DNA from: Bacteroidota bacterium | GTDB lineage: Bacteria > Bacteroidota > Bacteroidia > Bacteroidales > Prolixibacteraceae | DNA: 64,000 nucleotides | Direction: 5' to 3' | NCBI GenBank assembly: GCA_030698405.1 | Contig: JAUYMU010000002.1 | Location: 22,233 to 86,232, forward strand | Shown here: one piece after another, positions 27,917 to 37,977 of the stretch | Layout of the letters: each line of letters starts with the position of its first letter | Position numbering within the stretch: position 1 is the stretch's first letter | The notes under the pieces: generated by a model | What the model was told of the DNA's origin: nothing | What the model saw: only the letters and a program-made list of their open reading frames with translations | Databases searched by the model: none | Position numbers and translations under genes: made by a program

Positions 27917-30900
27917 TTAAAATTCTCCAAACACCCCCTCAAACCACTCCCACGCCACCTTATAATCCTCCACCCGGTCGCATTTATCGAACGGGGCATG
28001 GTAGGTTATTTTTTTGCCCAGATAGAGTTCGCTTTTGGTGATGGTGTGCTCATAGGTTTGGCCGGCTTGCAAGTTGCGTATTTGCTCCCATTCTTTGCGG
28101 TCTAAACCTACGCCGGTAAGGCCTTTGCTACATGTGAACACGATATTGCCGGTGGTATCGTACCAGGTATCGTCTTCGTTTTGTTGTAGTACCGGAAACT
28201 GTACATTGTAAATCAAAATCAGCTCATCTAAAGTTAAGCCCAGCGCCATGGCAGTTATTACATCAATCTCAACCAATGCCTGGCGGCGCTCGAACCAGTT
28301 GCGCAGTGGTGTACTCCATTGCCATTCGGGAGTAAGCGTATCGAAGGGTTTTAAGCGTGTATCAGGTTTGCTCCATTGGTCTTGAGCAAAGGCTTCCTGC
28401 CAGCTTTCTTCCCAAAGTGGGGCGTAGTATTTATTTAAACAATTGAGTTGAAGGGTACGGCTGAAGAGTGGCGATTTGTAATTTTCTTCAACTCCAAGAG
28501 GAAATGAATTTATCCTACCATCATAAAGATTAGAAGCACCAACAGTCTTAATGAAAAAATCTAATATTATTGAAGATACTAATCCTTCAAACTCAACTAA
28601 AGTTTTAACGTCTTTGAATATAACCGAAATAACTCCATTCGTATGACTTACAAAGGGTGCAATTATTGCACTGGTCACGGTTCGTTCACCTGCCTGACTC
28701 AGCATTTTCCGAAATCCAACCTTATAATAATCAACCCATCGATCATAAAGTTCATGACCATTTTCATCTTTTTCTCCAGTTTTAAAACCTTTAATTAAAT
28801 TTGGGAAGATTTGGGTATTTTGATTAGGAACATAGTTTGTACGCGCTACAAAATTTTCAGTTATTTGATTGTGGTTAATGATGTCGTAATCAGAATTCAA
28901 TTTACAAACTGTAGTGGGTGTTTTATATAATGGGTTGGAAACAAAAATATGCGGTCCGCTGAAAATCATTTCATATTTCTCAATATTAGGAAATTGAGTA
29001 GATCGCTTGATTGTTTCATTATTTACATCATTGGTTTCATCCAGACATACTGTAATTTTGTTTTCGAAATTTTCCACAGATGTTTTAAATCCACTTAATT
29101 TTTCCAATACAATTATTACAGAGGCTGAATGAACTGTAACTAATTTAGCTGTTTCCCAATCTTTTGAATTTTCAAAAGTTGATGCTAAAATTTTCAATTC
29201 CTTTTCGCTAAAATGTACTACCCTGTCTGAATGCGGTTTGATATTCCAAACGTATTTGCCGGAACTTTCTTCCTTTCCTTTAATACCACCTGTTACACCA
29301 CTTTGATTAGGTATAAATGAAGCGTCAATAGTTGAAGGATGGAATAGATTTGAAATAGAAAAGAATGAAACTGCGGATTTATTTCCTGAATAAACTTGAG
29401 TACCATATACGGTATTGTGGTGTACCTCCGTGAAAAGGGAAAACTCGTTTGTATATTGAAAATGATACTTCAGTCTTTGATAAATCTCCTTACGTAATGG
29501 TTGTCCATTGGGATCGTCATAAACACTTTCTGGATGAAGTAAACCCATAAACCCACGTTTCCCGAGTAAACTAAAGCCATTTTCCAGTACACACTTATAA
29601 AGATTGGTTTGTTGCCCCACTAAAAGTGGGTAGTTTTGACTGGCATTTAGGAATACGGAAGTACACTCGGTGCCCAATATCTCTTCTATATACATCTTCT
29701 TTAATCTAGGGTCAGCAAAAAATTCAGCTTGCATGGCTCGTACTTTGGGGGCAGATTCTTTTCGTATTTCAACTTCAGGAAATTTTTCGGATATGAGGCC
29801 ACTCTCCTCAAAAGTGACTTTCAACCAAGGTGGATTTCCTGCAATTAGATCAAAACCACCACGTTCCCAAAAAACATCCAAGAACTCCAATTGCGGATGG
29901 AAAAAGTGGTATTGTTGCGCCAGTTGGCTTACCAATCCGATGCGTTGGTTGTTGTCGAAAAAACCGGTTCTGGTAATGCTATCGGTAACCGCCTCGGCAA
30001 ATAGATCTCGTTTTTCAGGTGCCGGTTCCATAGCAAAACTAAGTTGTACTCCAGCTTCAAACAATTTTTGTTGCCCACGGCGCTCAATAATTCCTTCAAG
30101 CGCTTTGTTTGTATCCAGTTCCAAAATGGCAGCAATGTCCTGCCAGTATTGCTGGCGATTTGGGATTTCTCCTGCCTGGCGTACATCCCAAAACCAGAGG
30201 CTGCACCAATAGTCCATCACCATTTTCAGTTTAAAGTAGGGCGCGTTTTGGCGGTTACGCTGGTCGGCCAGGCGTTCTTTTTCGTCGTAGGTTTGCAGGT
30301 TAGCTACCCTTTGCGAAACCGTCACTCCAAAAATATCCTGTTTGCTTGCCGTTTGTTGGTTAATGGAACGCTGGAATCGGTAATATTCGGCCAGTAGTTC
30401 GTCAACCTTGTTGCAAATGCGTTTTAACTGCTCCAATTCAGTTAAACCAATGGGTTTGCACCACTCTTTTTTCCAATTGGTAACCGCTTTCGCCTCGGTA
30501 TCGTATTCGGTTTTCAGCATTTTAATTCCGGAGGACGGAACCATATTTTTATCGGGCAACAGGAAATGGTAAATCTCATCGGATTTTCGACCGTGTTTAA
30601 TTTTATCGAAATCGGTAGTAGGTTTAAAATCCAATTGTCGGGGAGCTTTTTCCCACCACTCTTTTTTTGTTTGAAGCTTTGTTGTTTTCTTCTGAGCATC
30701 GGTATCTACACAAATCTCTTTCGCCGGATACACCTTTAACCAGGCGCCCACCACGGCATTTCCCACTGCCAGCCGGTTGCTGAAGAATGGGGTTTCCATG
30801 TCCTTGTGTATCACATTGAGCCAGAGCGAAAGTTTGCCCAGCTCGATGGCCGTTGGGTTTAAGTCAACGCCATACGTATTGTTGGTAGCAATATAAGCTT

Positions 30901-32788
30901 TTACCTTTTGAAGCTCTTCTTTGAATTTGTCGGGCTGCACTCTCCATTCTATTCGTCCGGCATCGCGCAATTCCTTTTGCCGGTAATTGAGATAAGCTTC
31001 GGCCAACTGGTTGATCATTTCGTTGTGAAAAGCCGCAGCGCCCATGGCCGGTTCCAGTAACTTCAATTCCAGCAGTTCACTGGCTTTCATTTCGCTTTTG
31101 TCAAGCTTTTCCAGAATGGGCTTCAGTGTATATTTCACTGTGCATCGGGTCAATACTTCCGGAGTGTAATACGAGGCCGATTTCTGGCGGTCGCGGCCAC
31201 TCAAACGATAAACAAAGGTTCCCTTTTTAATGATCGCATCGTGACGGTTTTCGTCTTTCAGGATTTCGTTTTCCTGAAAATCATCTCTTCTCATTCGGGG
31301 CACCAGGTAAGTACCTTCGTTGGGTTCATTGGCCTTGTGAACTTCGATGTAATCCTGTTCGGCATAAAATCCTCGGTAAGCCAGTAAACTTTCGTAAACA
31401 CTGCCCAATTGGTTGATTCCCAGATTGGCATAACTGATTCGTCCACGCGCCCGGTTTCGTTGCTGCTTGCTCAACGAGAGGCGGCAAATAATGTCCTGCC
31501 ACACCTTGTTGCGGAATTTCACCTTGTGCAGATGGTGCAGCTTTTGGTTGTTAAAAAGCGGCGAATCAATGTGCCTGACTTTAAAGCTTTTGTTGTTCCC
31601 ATTTTCCTGTTCGCGGTAACCGGAACTCAACAGTTCAAACAACTTCGACAACGATTCGTGAAAGAAATAGCCATTCAAACTGGCATCGGAATAAAGCGGC
31701 ACCTGTTCCAGATCACGAAGCATTTCCAATGAATAACCTTTGTTGTAAACCGGATCATTTGCTGGCAGAATGTCCAGATCTTCACGGCTTTCGGCATAAA
31801 AGATAAAGAGCATCCGGTAAATAAAAGTCAGGCAGTCGTCTTTAATTTCCGATTCAAACGTATCGTCGGTTTCGTCGAATACTTCATTCAGAATATTCTT
31901 TTGATAAAACAGCGCTTCGTTGGCCAAAGCTTCCACCGCATGAATGATTCCCTCCTTCAGGTCCTTGGTGACTTCGTAGGCGCTTTTGTGACTATCCTCG
32001 TCCAATTGGTCGAGCAATACCATATTACTGTCAGGTGTCAGCGTTTCTTTTCCCAGCAGAAAATAAAACAGGGCATAGTAGTTGGCATTCCGGTTGGCTG
32101 TTGCTTCCGAAAACAGCTCTTCCAAATCGATTTGCAGGTAACTTCCCCTGAACCATTTTTCCTGTTCGAGCAGAAAAACGACATTTCCGGCCAGTAGTAA
32201 GATGTATTTGGGGCGCAAATGCTGCTCCAATAAAAAGAGTGTCGATATGGCTTTGTTGATAATAACCGGAGAGATTTTTACATCAACCGGGACCGTAAAA
32301 ACCCTTTCCCATTGCGAGCGGTGGTAGCGTTGCGGCGGATTGGTCTGGCTTTCATCATCCACATTGTATCGTTGTTCGAACAATCCATCCGGGTCAATAT
32401 CATCTTCCTTGATGAGCGATTGCATTTCCATCACCATCAAATGAGGCTGGTCGCCCCGGTAAAGGATGTGTCGCCCCGGAATAACCTCATGCTCGGTTAA
32501 ATGAAACAAATGATTGTATTCGGGATGTGAACCATCGTAACCCAGGGAATTCAAAACTTCGGTATGAAACTGATGGCTCTCGAAAATCTGATCTTTTACT
32601 CTGAGTTTTCCTTCAATGATTAGCTGTTTATATCGGAAGTAGCGGTCTTTGAGTGGCGAAATCCGTTTATTAAATTCTTTCACATCTTCAGCAGCATAGC
32701 CGGTTTTGGCAATTACTTTGGCCGTGAAATCCTCATCGAAGTAATTGGATGAAAAGTAGTCGCCTATATTTTGAATGAATTTGAGCAT
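27917..32788 (-). CDS. Large N6-adenine DNA methyltransferase (PglX/Eco57I/DrmMI-like)
   Basis: A 1623-residue class I methylase. Motif I, LLEPAMGAAAFHNEM, is near residue 575; YGVDLNPTAIELGKLSLWLN follows; the catalytic motif DLIAGNPPWLKV is near 980. The long spacing between motifs and the long flanks fit PglX of BREX, DrmMI of DISARM and Eco57I-type enzymes rather than a simple type II methylase. I see no separate nuclease motif. It should methylate adenine in a specific host sequence so the helicases spare host DNA. It is preceded by a 12-bp repeat array and followed by the toxin-antitoxin pair. Confidence 0.88.
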   Translation of the reverse strand: MLKFIQNIGDYFSSNYFDEDFTAKVIAKTGYAAEDVKEFNKRISPLKDRYFRYKQLIIEGKLRVKDQIFESHQFHTEVLNSLGYDGSHPEYNHLFHLTEHEVIPGRHILYRGDQPHLMVMEMQSLIKEDDIDPDGLFEQRYNVDDESQTNPPQRYHRSQWERVFTVPVDVKISPVIINKAISTLFLLEQHLRPKYILLLAGNVVFLLEQEKWFRGSYLQIDLEELFSEATANRNANYYALFYFLLGKETLTPDSNMVLLDQLDEDSHKSAYEVTKDLKEGIIHAVEALANEALFYQKNILNEVFDETDDTFESEIKDDCLTFIYRMLFIFYAESREDLDILPANDPVYNKGYSLEMLRDLEQVPLYSDASLNGYFFHESLSKLFELLSSGYREQENGNNKSFKVRHIDSPLFNNQKLHHLHKVKFRNKVWQDIICRLSLSKQQRNRARGRISYANLGINQLGSVYESLLAYRGFYAEQDYIEVHKANEPNEGTYLVPRMRRDDFQENEILKDENRHDAIIKKGTFVYRLSGRDRQKSASYYTPEVLTRCTVKYTLKPILEKLDKSEMKASELLELKLLEPAMGAAAFHNEMINQLAEAYLNYRQKELRDAGRIEWRVQPDKFKEELQKVKAYIATNNTYGVDLNPTAIELGKLSLWLNVIHKDMETPFFSNRLAVGNAVVGAWLKVYPAKEICVDTDAQKKTTKLQTKKEWWEKAPRQLDFKPTTDFDKIKHGRKSDEIYHFLLPDKNMVPSSGIKMLKTEYDTEAKAVTNWKKEWCKPIGLTELEQLKRICNKVDELLAEYYRFQRSINQQTASKQDIFGVTVSQRVANLQTYDEKERLADQRNRQNAPYFKLKMVMDYWCSLWFWDVRQAGEIPNRQQYWQDIAAILELDTNKALEGIIERRGQQKLFEAGVQLSFAMEPAPEKRDLFAEAVTDSITRTGFFDNNQRIGLVSQLAQQYHFFHPQLEFLDVFWERGGFDLIAGNPPWLKVTFEESGLISEKFPEVEIRKESAPKVRAMQAEFFADPRLKKMYIEEILGTECTSVFLNASQNYPLLVGQQTNLYKCVLENGFSLLGKRGFMGLLHPESVYDDPNGQPLRKEIYQRLKYHFQYTNEFSLFTEVHHNTVYGTQVYSGNKSAVSFFSISNLFHPSTIDASFIPNQSGVTGGIKGKEESSGKYVWNIKPHSDRVVHFSEKELKILASTFENSKDWETAKLVTVHSASVIIVLEKLSGFKTSVENFENKITVCLDETNDVNNETIKRSTQFPNIEKYEMIFSGPHIFVSNPLYKTPTTVCKLNSDYDIINHNQITENFVARTNYVPNQNTQIFPNLIKGFKTGEKDENGHELYDRWVDYYKVGFRKMLSQAGERTVTSAIIAPFVSHTNGVISVIFKDVKTLVEFEGLVSSIILDFFIKTVGASNLYDGRINSFPLGVEENYKSPLFSRTLQLNCLNKYYAPLWEESWQEAFAQDQWSKPDTRLKPFDTLTPEWQWSTPLRNWFERRQALVEIDVITAMALGLTLDELILIYNVQFPVLQQNEDDTWYDTTGNIVFTCSKGLTGVGLDRKEWEQIRNLQAGQTYEHTITKSELYLGKKITYHAPFDKCDRVEDYKVAWEWFEGVFGEF

Positions 32789-32847
32789 GTTCTGATTATT
32801 ATTAATCTGGTTTCATTACAATTTCTTTCAGCCCACCTCTGACTGAC

Positions 32848-32966
32848 GTTTACACCGAACTTTACACCGAACTTTACACCGAACTTTACACCGAACTTTA
32901 CACCGAACTTTACACCGAACTTTATACCGAACTTTATACCGAACTTTATACCGAACTTTATACCGA
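32848..32966 (-). repeat. 12-bp tandem repeat array, ten units
   Basis: Ten head-to-tail copies of TTTACACCGAAC (later units TTTATACCGAAC) fill the gap between the methylase start and the upstream ATPase gene's stop. One minus-strand frame reads GIKF/GVKF repeats. Similar 12-bp arrays form linkers inside this gene family, so this may be a leftover linker. Confidence 0.88.
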
Positions 32967-32974
32967 CATTTTTC

Positions 32975-34570
32975 TCAAACAGGGTTTGGCAAAATTCGCC
33001 AGTGACCACTTTTACGAGATCCAATTCGTTCAATTTTATTTTCTTTCTGCAATTTATCTATCTGTTTTTCAATAGCTCTAGTCGTTAATCCAATCATTTT
33101 TGCAAGCTCTGAAATTGTTATAGAATTATTTTCATTAATAAGACCAAGAATTTTCTCCATACTTTTCTCCATACTTTTCTCCATACTTTCTTCCACAGTT
33201 CCTTCCTTTAAAATGTCGGAAATAATCCGCCAATGACCACCTTTGTCAGAACCAACACGATCAATTGCACCCTTTGTTTTTAGATTATTTATGTGATACT
33301 CAACACTACCACGTCCAAGATTAGTTTCTTTTTCAATTTCTTTGGTGGTAATAAAAGGGTTTTGCCTGATAAGACTCAATATCTTTTCTTCCACAGTTTC
33401 TTCCACAGTTTCTTCCACAGTGGCATCAACTGGTCGTTTAAAAATAACGGTAAACATGCCCTCCTTTTGGTAAACGGGAGCAGGAAGATTGTTGCCAAGC
33501 ATCAGTTCTTCCATTCGAAGTATGCCTGAACCAACTTTTTCAACCAAATGAATCCGTTGGAAAAGACCAAAAATCAATGGATTACGTGATATGCTTTTGT
33601 GACCGAAATCTTTGCCAACAGCCGCCAACAGTTCTCCTGGATTTGATATTTCAACACGATCGTCGAACAATTCGATGGTTGTAACAGCGCCTTTTTCGTA
33701 GTAATCGCGGTGCGAAAGGGCATTGACAATGGCCTCTTTAAATACTGTTTCGGGAATCTCCCAAACTTCTTTTCTGGGACCGCCACCTTGCCCCTCAATA
33801 TCATAAGCCACATTTAGCTTGCCGCGCAGCCATTCCATCGCACTCATATACTGATGGAAAAGTGGACCACCATACGTTTTATCATCCGAAATGAAACGCT
33901 TATTCGTACCCCTGAATGCCACACAACGAATGATGGCTTGCTCGTAAAAAGCCTCGGGATGCGCCCCAAAAAATAGCACGGCACCACGTTTAAAATATCC
34001 GTCGGAGGTAAATAAATGAAGATTTTGGCGTATCTGATTGTCCGATATGGAAGGAAGAAATCCAGCTTCAACCCTGAAATTGATGAAATTGCCTTCATCA
34101 ATTTGATTTTCAGCATCAAAGGTATTACAAGTTGCTTCGTCGAAGTAAAGCTTGTCGGCTTGTTGGAAAAAATCACGCATCTGCTCCGATGTTGTAAGCT
34201 TTTGACTGTTAGGGCCGACACGCACATAAATGGCCCCGGAATATACATAAGGTTTATTGGTGCCAGCCGGAACTTCAATTACTGCTACATCAAGTCCTTC
34301 AACATTTACGATTTCAAAAGAACAATTCAGTTGCGGGGATATTTCGGATATCGAATTTTGAATCGAAGAACGTTTTGAATTATCAATAGTTACGCCTTTT
34401 ATTTCGTTCGCATCGTTCACACCTATCAATAATACACCACCTGATGCGTTGGCAAACGCACAAATTTCTTCGGTAAGTTCACTTGCTTTTGATGGCACAC
34501 TAACTTTGAATTCAGCATGATAGCCTTCTCCCAATGCTACAATCGATTTTATTTGGTCAGCGTTCATCAT
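32975..34570 (-). CDS. AlbA_2/ATPase-domain transcriptional regulator with repeat linkers
   Basis: A 531-residue protein. The AlbA_2 (Schlafen-type) domain is at about 10-130 (YHAEFKVSVPSKASE, AFANASGGVLLIGVND, IYVRVGPNSQ). The GHKL-type ATPase region is at about 270-370 (ETVFKEAIVNALSHRDYYEK, VGSGILRM). A VEETVEETVEE linker leads to a winged helix (ITTKEIEKETNLGRGSVEYH); an MEKSMEKSMEK linker leads to a second one (ISELAKMIGLTTRAIEKQ). Such proteins are taken as DNA-binding regulators and are frequent beside defence genes. It starts three bases after the SNF2 gene ends, so the two are one operon. Confidence 0.86.
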   Translation of the reverse strand: MMNADQIKSIVALGEGYHAEFKVSVPSKASELTEEICAFANASGGVLLIGVNDANEIKGVTIDNSKRSSIQNSISEISPQLNCSFEIVNVEGLDVAVIEVPAGTNKPYVYSGAIYVRVGPNSQKLTTSEQMRDFFQQADKLYFDEATCNTFDAENQIDEGNFINFRVEAGFLPSISDNQIRQNLHLFTSDGYFKRGAVLFFGAHPEAFYEQAIIRCVAFRGTNKRFISDDKTYGGPLFHQYMSAMEWLRGKLNVAYDIEGQGGGPRKEVWEIPETVFKEAIVNALSHRDYYEKGAVTTIELFDDRVEISNPGELLAAVGKDFGHKSISRNPLIFGLFQRIHLVEKVGSGILRMEELMLGNNLPAPVYQKEGMFTVIFKRPVDATVEETVEETVEEKILSLIRQNPFITTKEIEKETNLGRGSVEYHINNLKTKGAIDRVGSDKGGHWRIISDILKEGTVEESMEKSMEKSMEKILGLINENNSITISELAKMIGLTTRAIEKQIDKLQKENKIERIGSRKSGHWRILPNPV

Positions 34571-34572
34571 GG

Positions 34573-37419
34573 TTAAGAATTATAAAATACAGCTAAAACT
34601 TTTAAATAGGCATCTCCCTGCAACGAAGTAAGATCCTTGTAATATTGGCTCGAAGTGCTTAGTATCGTTTCGATTTCACGTTGTTTGGAGTCTTTTATGC
34701 GTGCCCTGAAGCTACCGGTAGATTGTTCACTAAAATCCAGTTCCAATTGTTCGAGTGCTGCCGATCTCCAGGTTTCAATTTTCTTTTTGTAGTCATTCAA
34801 TTTCTCTTCCATCTTAATTTCCAACTCTATTTGATCAATCTGCATGTGTTCGGTGGTATGTGCTACCGCATTTTCCAGAATGTTCTGTACGATCGAAAGT
34901 TCCGTTTCAGGTATTGATTCGGTGTAAAGCTTGTCTGTTAACTTGTATTCCTGAATGAATTCATTGAGATGGATGGGATTCCTGAACAGACTGCCATCAG
35001 GATTTAGCCCAATAACGATAAAGTCAGAAATTACCGGTTGTCCTAAATTGTTGGAGACCTGGGCATGAAAAATAAACCAAGCTGAATTTTTAGGAACCTT
35101 GCTTGTTTTTGCCACCAGAGCAACCTCTTTATCAACACTGGCTTCCAGTTTGGTCATGTAGTATTTGATCACCGGATGCAATTCATACAAAACCTGAAAT
35201 TCGGCCCATTCGCCCTTTTTCTTTCGTGCATCTTCAATTGATTTCTGCACCAGATCCTTGTCCAGAGTCAACTTGTAGAGTTGGCCTAATTTGGGTTTTG
35301 ACTCCGGAGGCAGATCGAATAAAATCTGATTGAGTTCTTTGGTATTCAGTATTTCCAGATAGCCATCCTTTATTTCAGCAATGTCTTCCTGATTCATTTG
35401 TTTGGATGCAATTAGCTGCTCAAACAGTTCTGTATAGAACTTAGCTTCATTGGGGTAAATCGTGAGATTTGTTTCGAATGGTTCGTCAGTAATTGTAACG
35501 GCGGTAGAATCATCCTGTCCGGAAAAGAGAGTTGAAAAATCAAAACCTGCCATTTGTTCTTCCAGATGATCCAGAAAATCTTCGTTCTGGGTCAGGATAG
35601 CTTGCTCGACAAATTGCTCTTCTTTGTTGGCATCATATAATTTCATCACCGATCCTGCATCGCCCAAGGTTTTATAAACTACCTCCTCTTTTCGGGTAAG
35701 CCGTTCAACAATATGCAGATCGGTTTTAAGTCCTTCAATATCCGATTCGGCAATGATGTAATGAATGTATGGAGTTTTCTTTTGTCCATACCGGTCAATA
35801 CGACCATTGCGTTGTTCCAGGGTGATTAACGACCACGGAATATCATAATTGAACATGCGGTTACAATAGAAATGAAGGTTGACCCCTTGGGCACCGGCAT
35901 CAGAGCAAAGTAACAATCGTACATCACTATCTTGCTTGCCAAAATCTTCCACAATATCTTGCTGTTCTTTATCCGATAGTCCACCATGAAAGAATTGAAT
36001 GGCATCTGCAGAGATTTTGAAATCAGCTTTCAACTTTTGTTCGAGATAAGTTAATGAGCTGATTCTTTCTGCAAAAATTACATAGCGGTCATCCTGTTTC
36101 CTTCCGGTCCAACCCAATTTAATGAGTGTTCCTTTCAGTGTTTTGTACTTGGTATCCGAATCAAAATGAATGATAGTTTCAAGTTTGACTCTGAGAGCAT
36201 TTAATACTTCGACGTTCTCCGCAATTGCCTCAGGATTTGATTTACTGCATTTAACCTTTTCAATTCGATTATTAATGCTTGACAAAGCTGCTGCAGGAGA
36301 TGACATAAAAGCTTTGAAAATGCCAATTGAAAAGAGGAAATCATCTTTTGATTTTCCATTTTTGAAAGCCGAAATAGCCTTAAATTTTATTTCCTGTTGG
36401 AATTGGAGGAAATCTGATTCAGCACTACTTAGTTTGGCCGATACCCTTAAAACCTGCCGCTCCTGAAAATTTGCACGGACAGTTTCATCGGTGATGTCAT
36501 TCTTGAATCTTCTTACGTAATACGGCTCAACGTGCGATTTGTCGTAATCTCCATCCCGGGGGATTGCTGTCGGCTCAATCATGTGAATGAGGTTGGCAAA
36601 ATTCTCTTTCCGCCCATTGTGTGGCGTTGCAGAGGTGAGGATCAGCGATTCGCACTTTTTGGCAATAAACTGCGCCAAATCGCCCCGATCACTCTTGTCG
36701 TTGGCTACGGTGTGGCATTCGTCAATCGCGACTACATCCCATCTTGATTTCTCGAGATAATGCCTGAATTTGGCGTTATTCTTCAGTGTATCAATGGATA
36801 TGATGATTTTATCGTAGAATTCAAATGGATTTTTGTTGGACGGAAGCTGTGATTTTATTTTGGCAATTCCTTCAGAATCCAGTCGGACCAATGGAATAGC
36901 GAAACGATGCCATAACTCCTGCTGAAACTGAGCCAGTATTGATTTAGGTGCCAGCACCATGATCCGTTTGCCTTTTCCACGTTTGATTAATTCAGCGAGG
37001 AAGATCCCAACTTCAATGGTTTTTCCCAATCCTACTCCATCAGCTATCAGCAGTCGGGGACGAGGTAATTGTAAAGCTTTCAGGGTTGGTGTCAGCTGAT
37101 AGTCCGCAGCATTGATAGCAGCCTTGTGCCCGATTGTAATCTTATCAGAAAATACAGCAGCATTTTTAATCTGAGTCTCCAAAAATAATTTCGTTTTCCG
37201 ATAGCCGGTATCATTGTCAGCCATTAACCGCGTTTGTCGTGGATCAATCGGCTTGATGTCTGTATCAATTTTTGAATCGAAGGAGAATCTTTTGCCTTTC
37301 ACCAACTCACTAATGCCTTCAGCATCAATAAGCCATGTGCCATCGTGATTAATGTTTGAATTGGTAATTATAAAGTCTTCACCTCTCGTAGATATGCGAT
37401 GTCCTATAGTCAGATTCAT
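34573..37419 (-). CDS. SNF2/helicase-related protein, DrmD-like
   Basis: A 948-residue SF2 translocase. Lobe 1 has LIADGVGLGKTIEVGIFLAE (Walker A, near 125-145), VLAPKSILAQFQQEL, VVAIDECHTVAND (DECH box, near 235) and LTSATPHNGR. Lobe 2 has LLCSDAGAQGVNLHF and IPWSLITLEQRNGRIDRYGQ. The domain order and DECH/SATPH boxes resemble DrmD of DISARM class 1 and other SNF2 helicases of modification-based defence systems. It is the first gene of the minus-strand block, with about 190 bases upstream of it. Substrate and role within the block are inferred. Confidence 0.85.
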   Translation of the reverse strand: MNLTIGHRISTRGEDFIITNSNINHDGTWLIDAEGISELVKGKRFSFDSKIDTDIKPIDPRQTRLMADNDTGYRKTKLFLETQIKNAAVFSDKITIGHKAAINAADYQLTPTLKALQLPRPRLLIADGVGLGKTIEVGIFLAELIKRGKGKRIMVLAPKSILAQFQQELWHRFAIPLVRLDSEGIAKIKSQLPSNKNPFEFYDKIIISIDTLKNNAKFRHYLEKSRWDVVAIDECHTVANDKSDRGDLAQFIAKKCESLILTSATPHNGRKENFANLIHMIEPTAIPRDGDYDKSHVEPYYVRRFKNDITDETVRANFQERQVLRVSAKLSSAESDFLQFQQEIKFKAISAFKNGKSKDDFLFSIGIFKAFMSSPAAALSSINNRIEKVKCSKSNPEAIAENVEVLNALRVKLETIIHFDSDTKYKTLKGTLIKLGWTGRKQDDRYVIFAERISSLTYLEQKLKADFKISADAIQFFHGGLSDKEQQDIVEDFGKQDSDVRLLLCSDAGAQGVNLHFYCNRMFNYDIPWSLITLEQRNGRIDRYGQKKTPYIHYIIAESDIEGLKTDLHIVERLTRKEEVVYKTLGDAGSVMKLYDANKEEQFVEQAILTQNEDFLDHLEEQMAGFDFSTLFSGQDDSTAVTITDEPFETNLTIYPNEAKFYTELFEQLIASKQMNQEDIAEIKDGYLEILNTKELNQILFDLPPESKPKLGQLYKLTLDKDLVQKSIEDARKKKGEWAEFQVLYELHPVIKYYMTKLEASVDKEVALVAKTSKVPKNSAWFIFHAQVSNNLGQPVISDFIVIGLNPDGSLFRNPIHLNEFIQEYKLTDKLYTESIPETELSIVQNILENAVAHTTEHMQIDQIELEIKMEEKLNDYKKKIETWRSAALEQLELDFSEQSTGSFRARIKDSKQREIETILSTSSQYYKDLTSLQGDAYLKVLAVFYNS

Positions 37420-37612
37420 GCTAGGTTCAATGGTTTTTCAGTTAGATTCCAGACGTCACTGGGTGGCAATACTGGTCTTGCAAGATAAAGAAACTAAATT
37501 AATAAATCATAATTGTTAAAAATGTTTTCAGAAAAAGATTTCACAAAGGGGAAATCGGATTGCACCTTCTCTTAAGATATACATATTCTCCTTAAGTGTG
37601 CTTTGAATTTTC

Positions 37613-37927
37613 CTAATCAAATTCAGTATTGGCAGAATTGGCATCCCGCTTCTCCGTTAATATTCGGTTGATCTCCATGAAAGCAGAATTATACTTTGTT
37701 TTTGATAAAGCATTTGTTTTGAAAGCATTGTATAATTTTTTGAAATATTTAAATACAAGTTTGTTTGAAGGCGAAGGATTTAGAATTGCGTTCCATTCAT
37801 TTTTAGTTAATGAATCCAAATCCCTTTCTCCGGACAAAATTTTTGAAAGTATTTCTCTGCTACTGGTCACAACAATAAACCGCTCATCCCAATGAGGCTC
37901 ACCCTGTATTTGATAGATTGCGATCAC
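37613..37927 (-). CDS. Small hypothetical protein downstream of vWA gene
   Basis: The GTG at 37927 gives 104 residues (IQGEPHWDERFIVVTSSREI, LDSLTKNEWNAILNPSPSN). I do not recognise it. The frame stays open upstream to 38036, overlapping the end of the vWA gene, and reads plausibly (LTEISITDADIELENKDN) with no ATG. So the true start may be a rare codon or a frameshift from the vWA gene. Helical C-terminal half rich in Lys and Asn. No membrane segment. Confidence 0.45.
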   Translation of the reverse strand: MIAIYQIQGEPHWDERFIVVTSSREILSKILSGERDLDSLTKNEWNAILNPSPSNKLVFKYFKKLYNAFKTNALSKTKYNSAFMEINRILTEKRDANSANTEFD

Positions 37928-37977
37928 ATTGTCCTTATTTTCAAGTTCGATATCCGCATCTGTTATTGAAATCTCGG

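Noticed and set aside
32764..33033. 89-codon minus frame reading GIKF/GVKF repeats
   Set aside because: Made by the 12-bp tandem repeat, overlaps the AlbA gene in another frame and has no domain.
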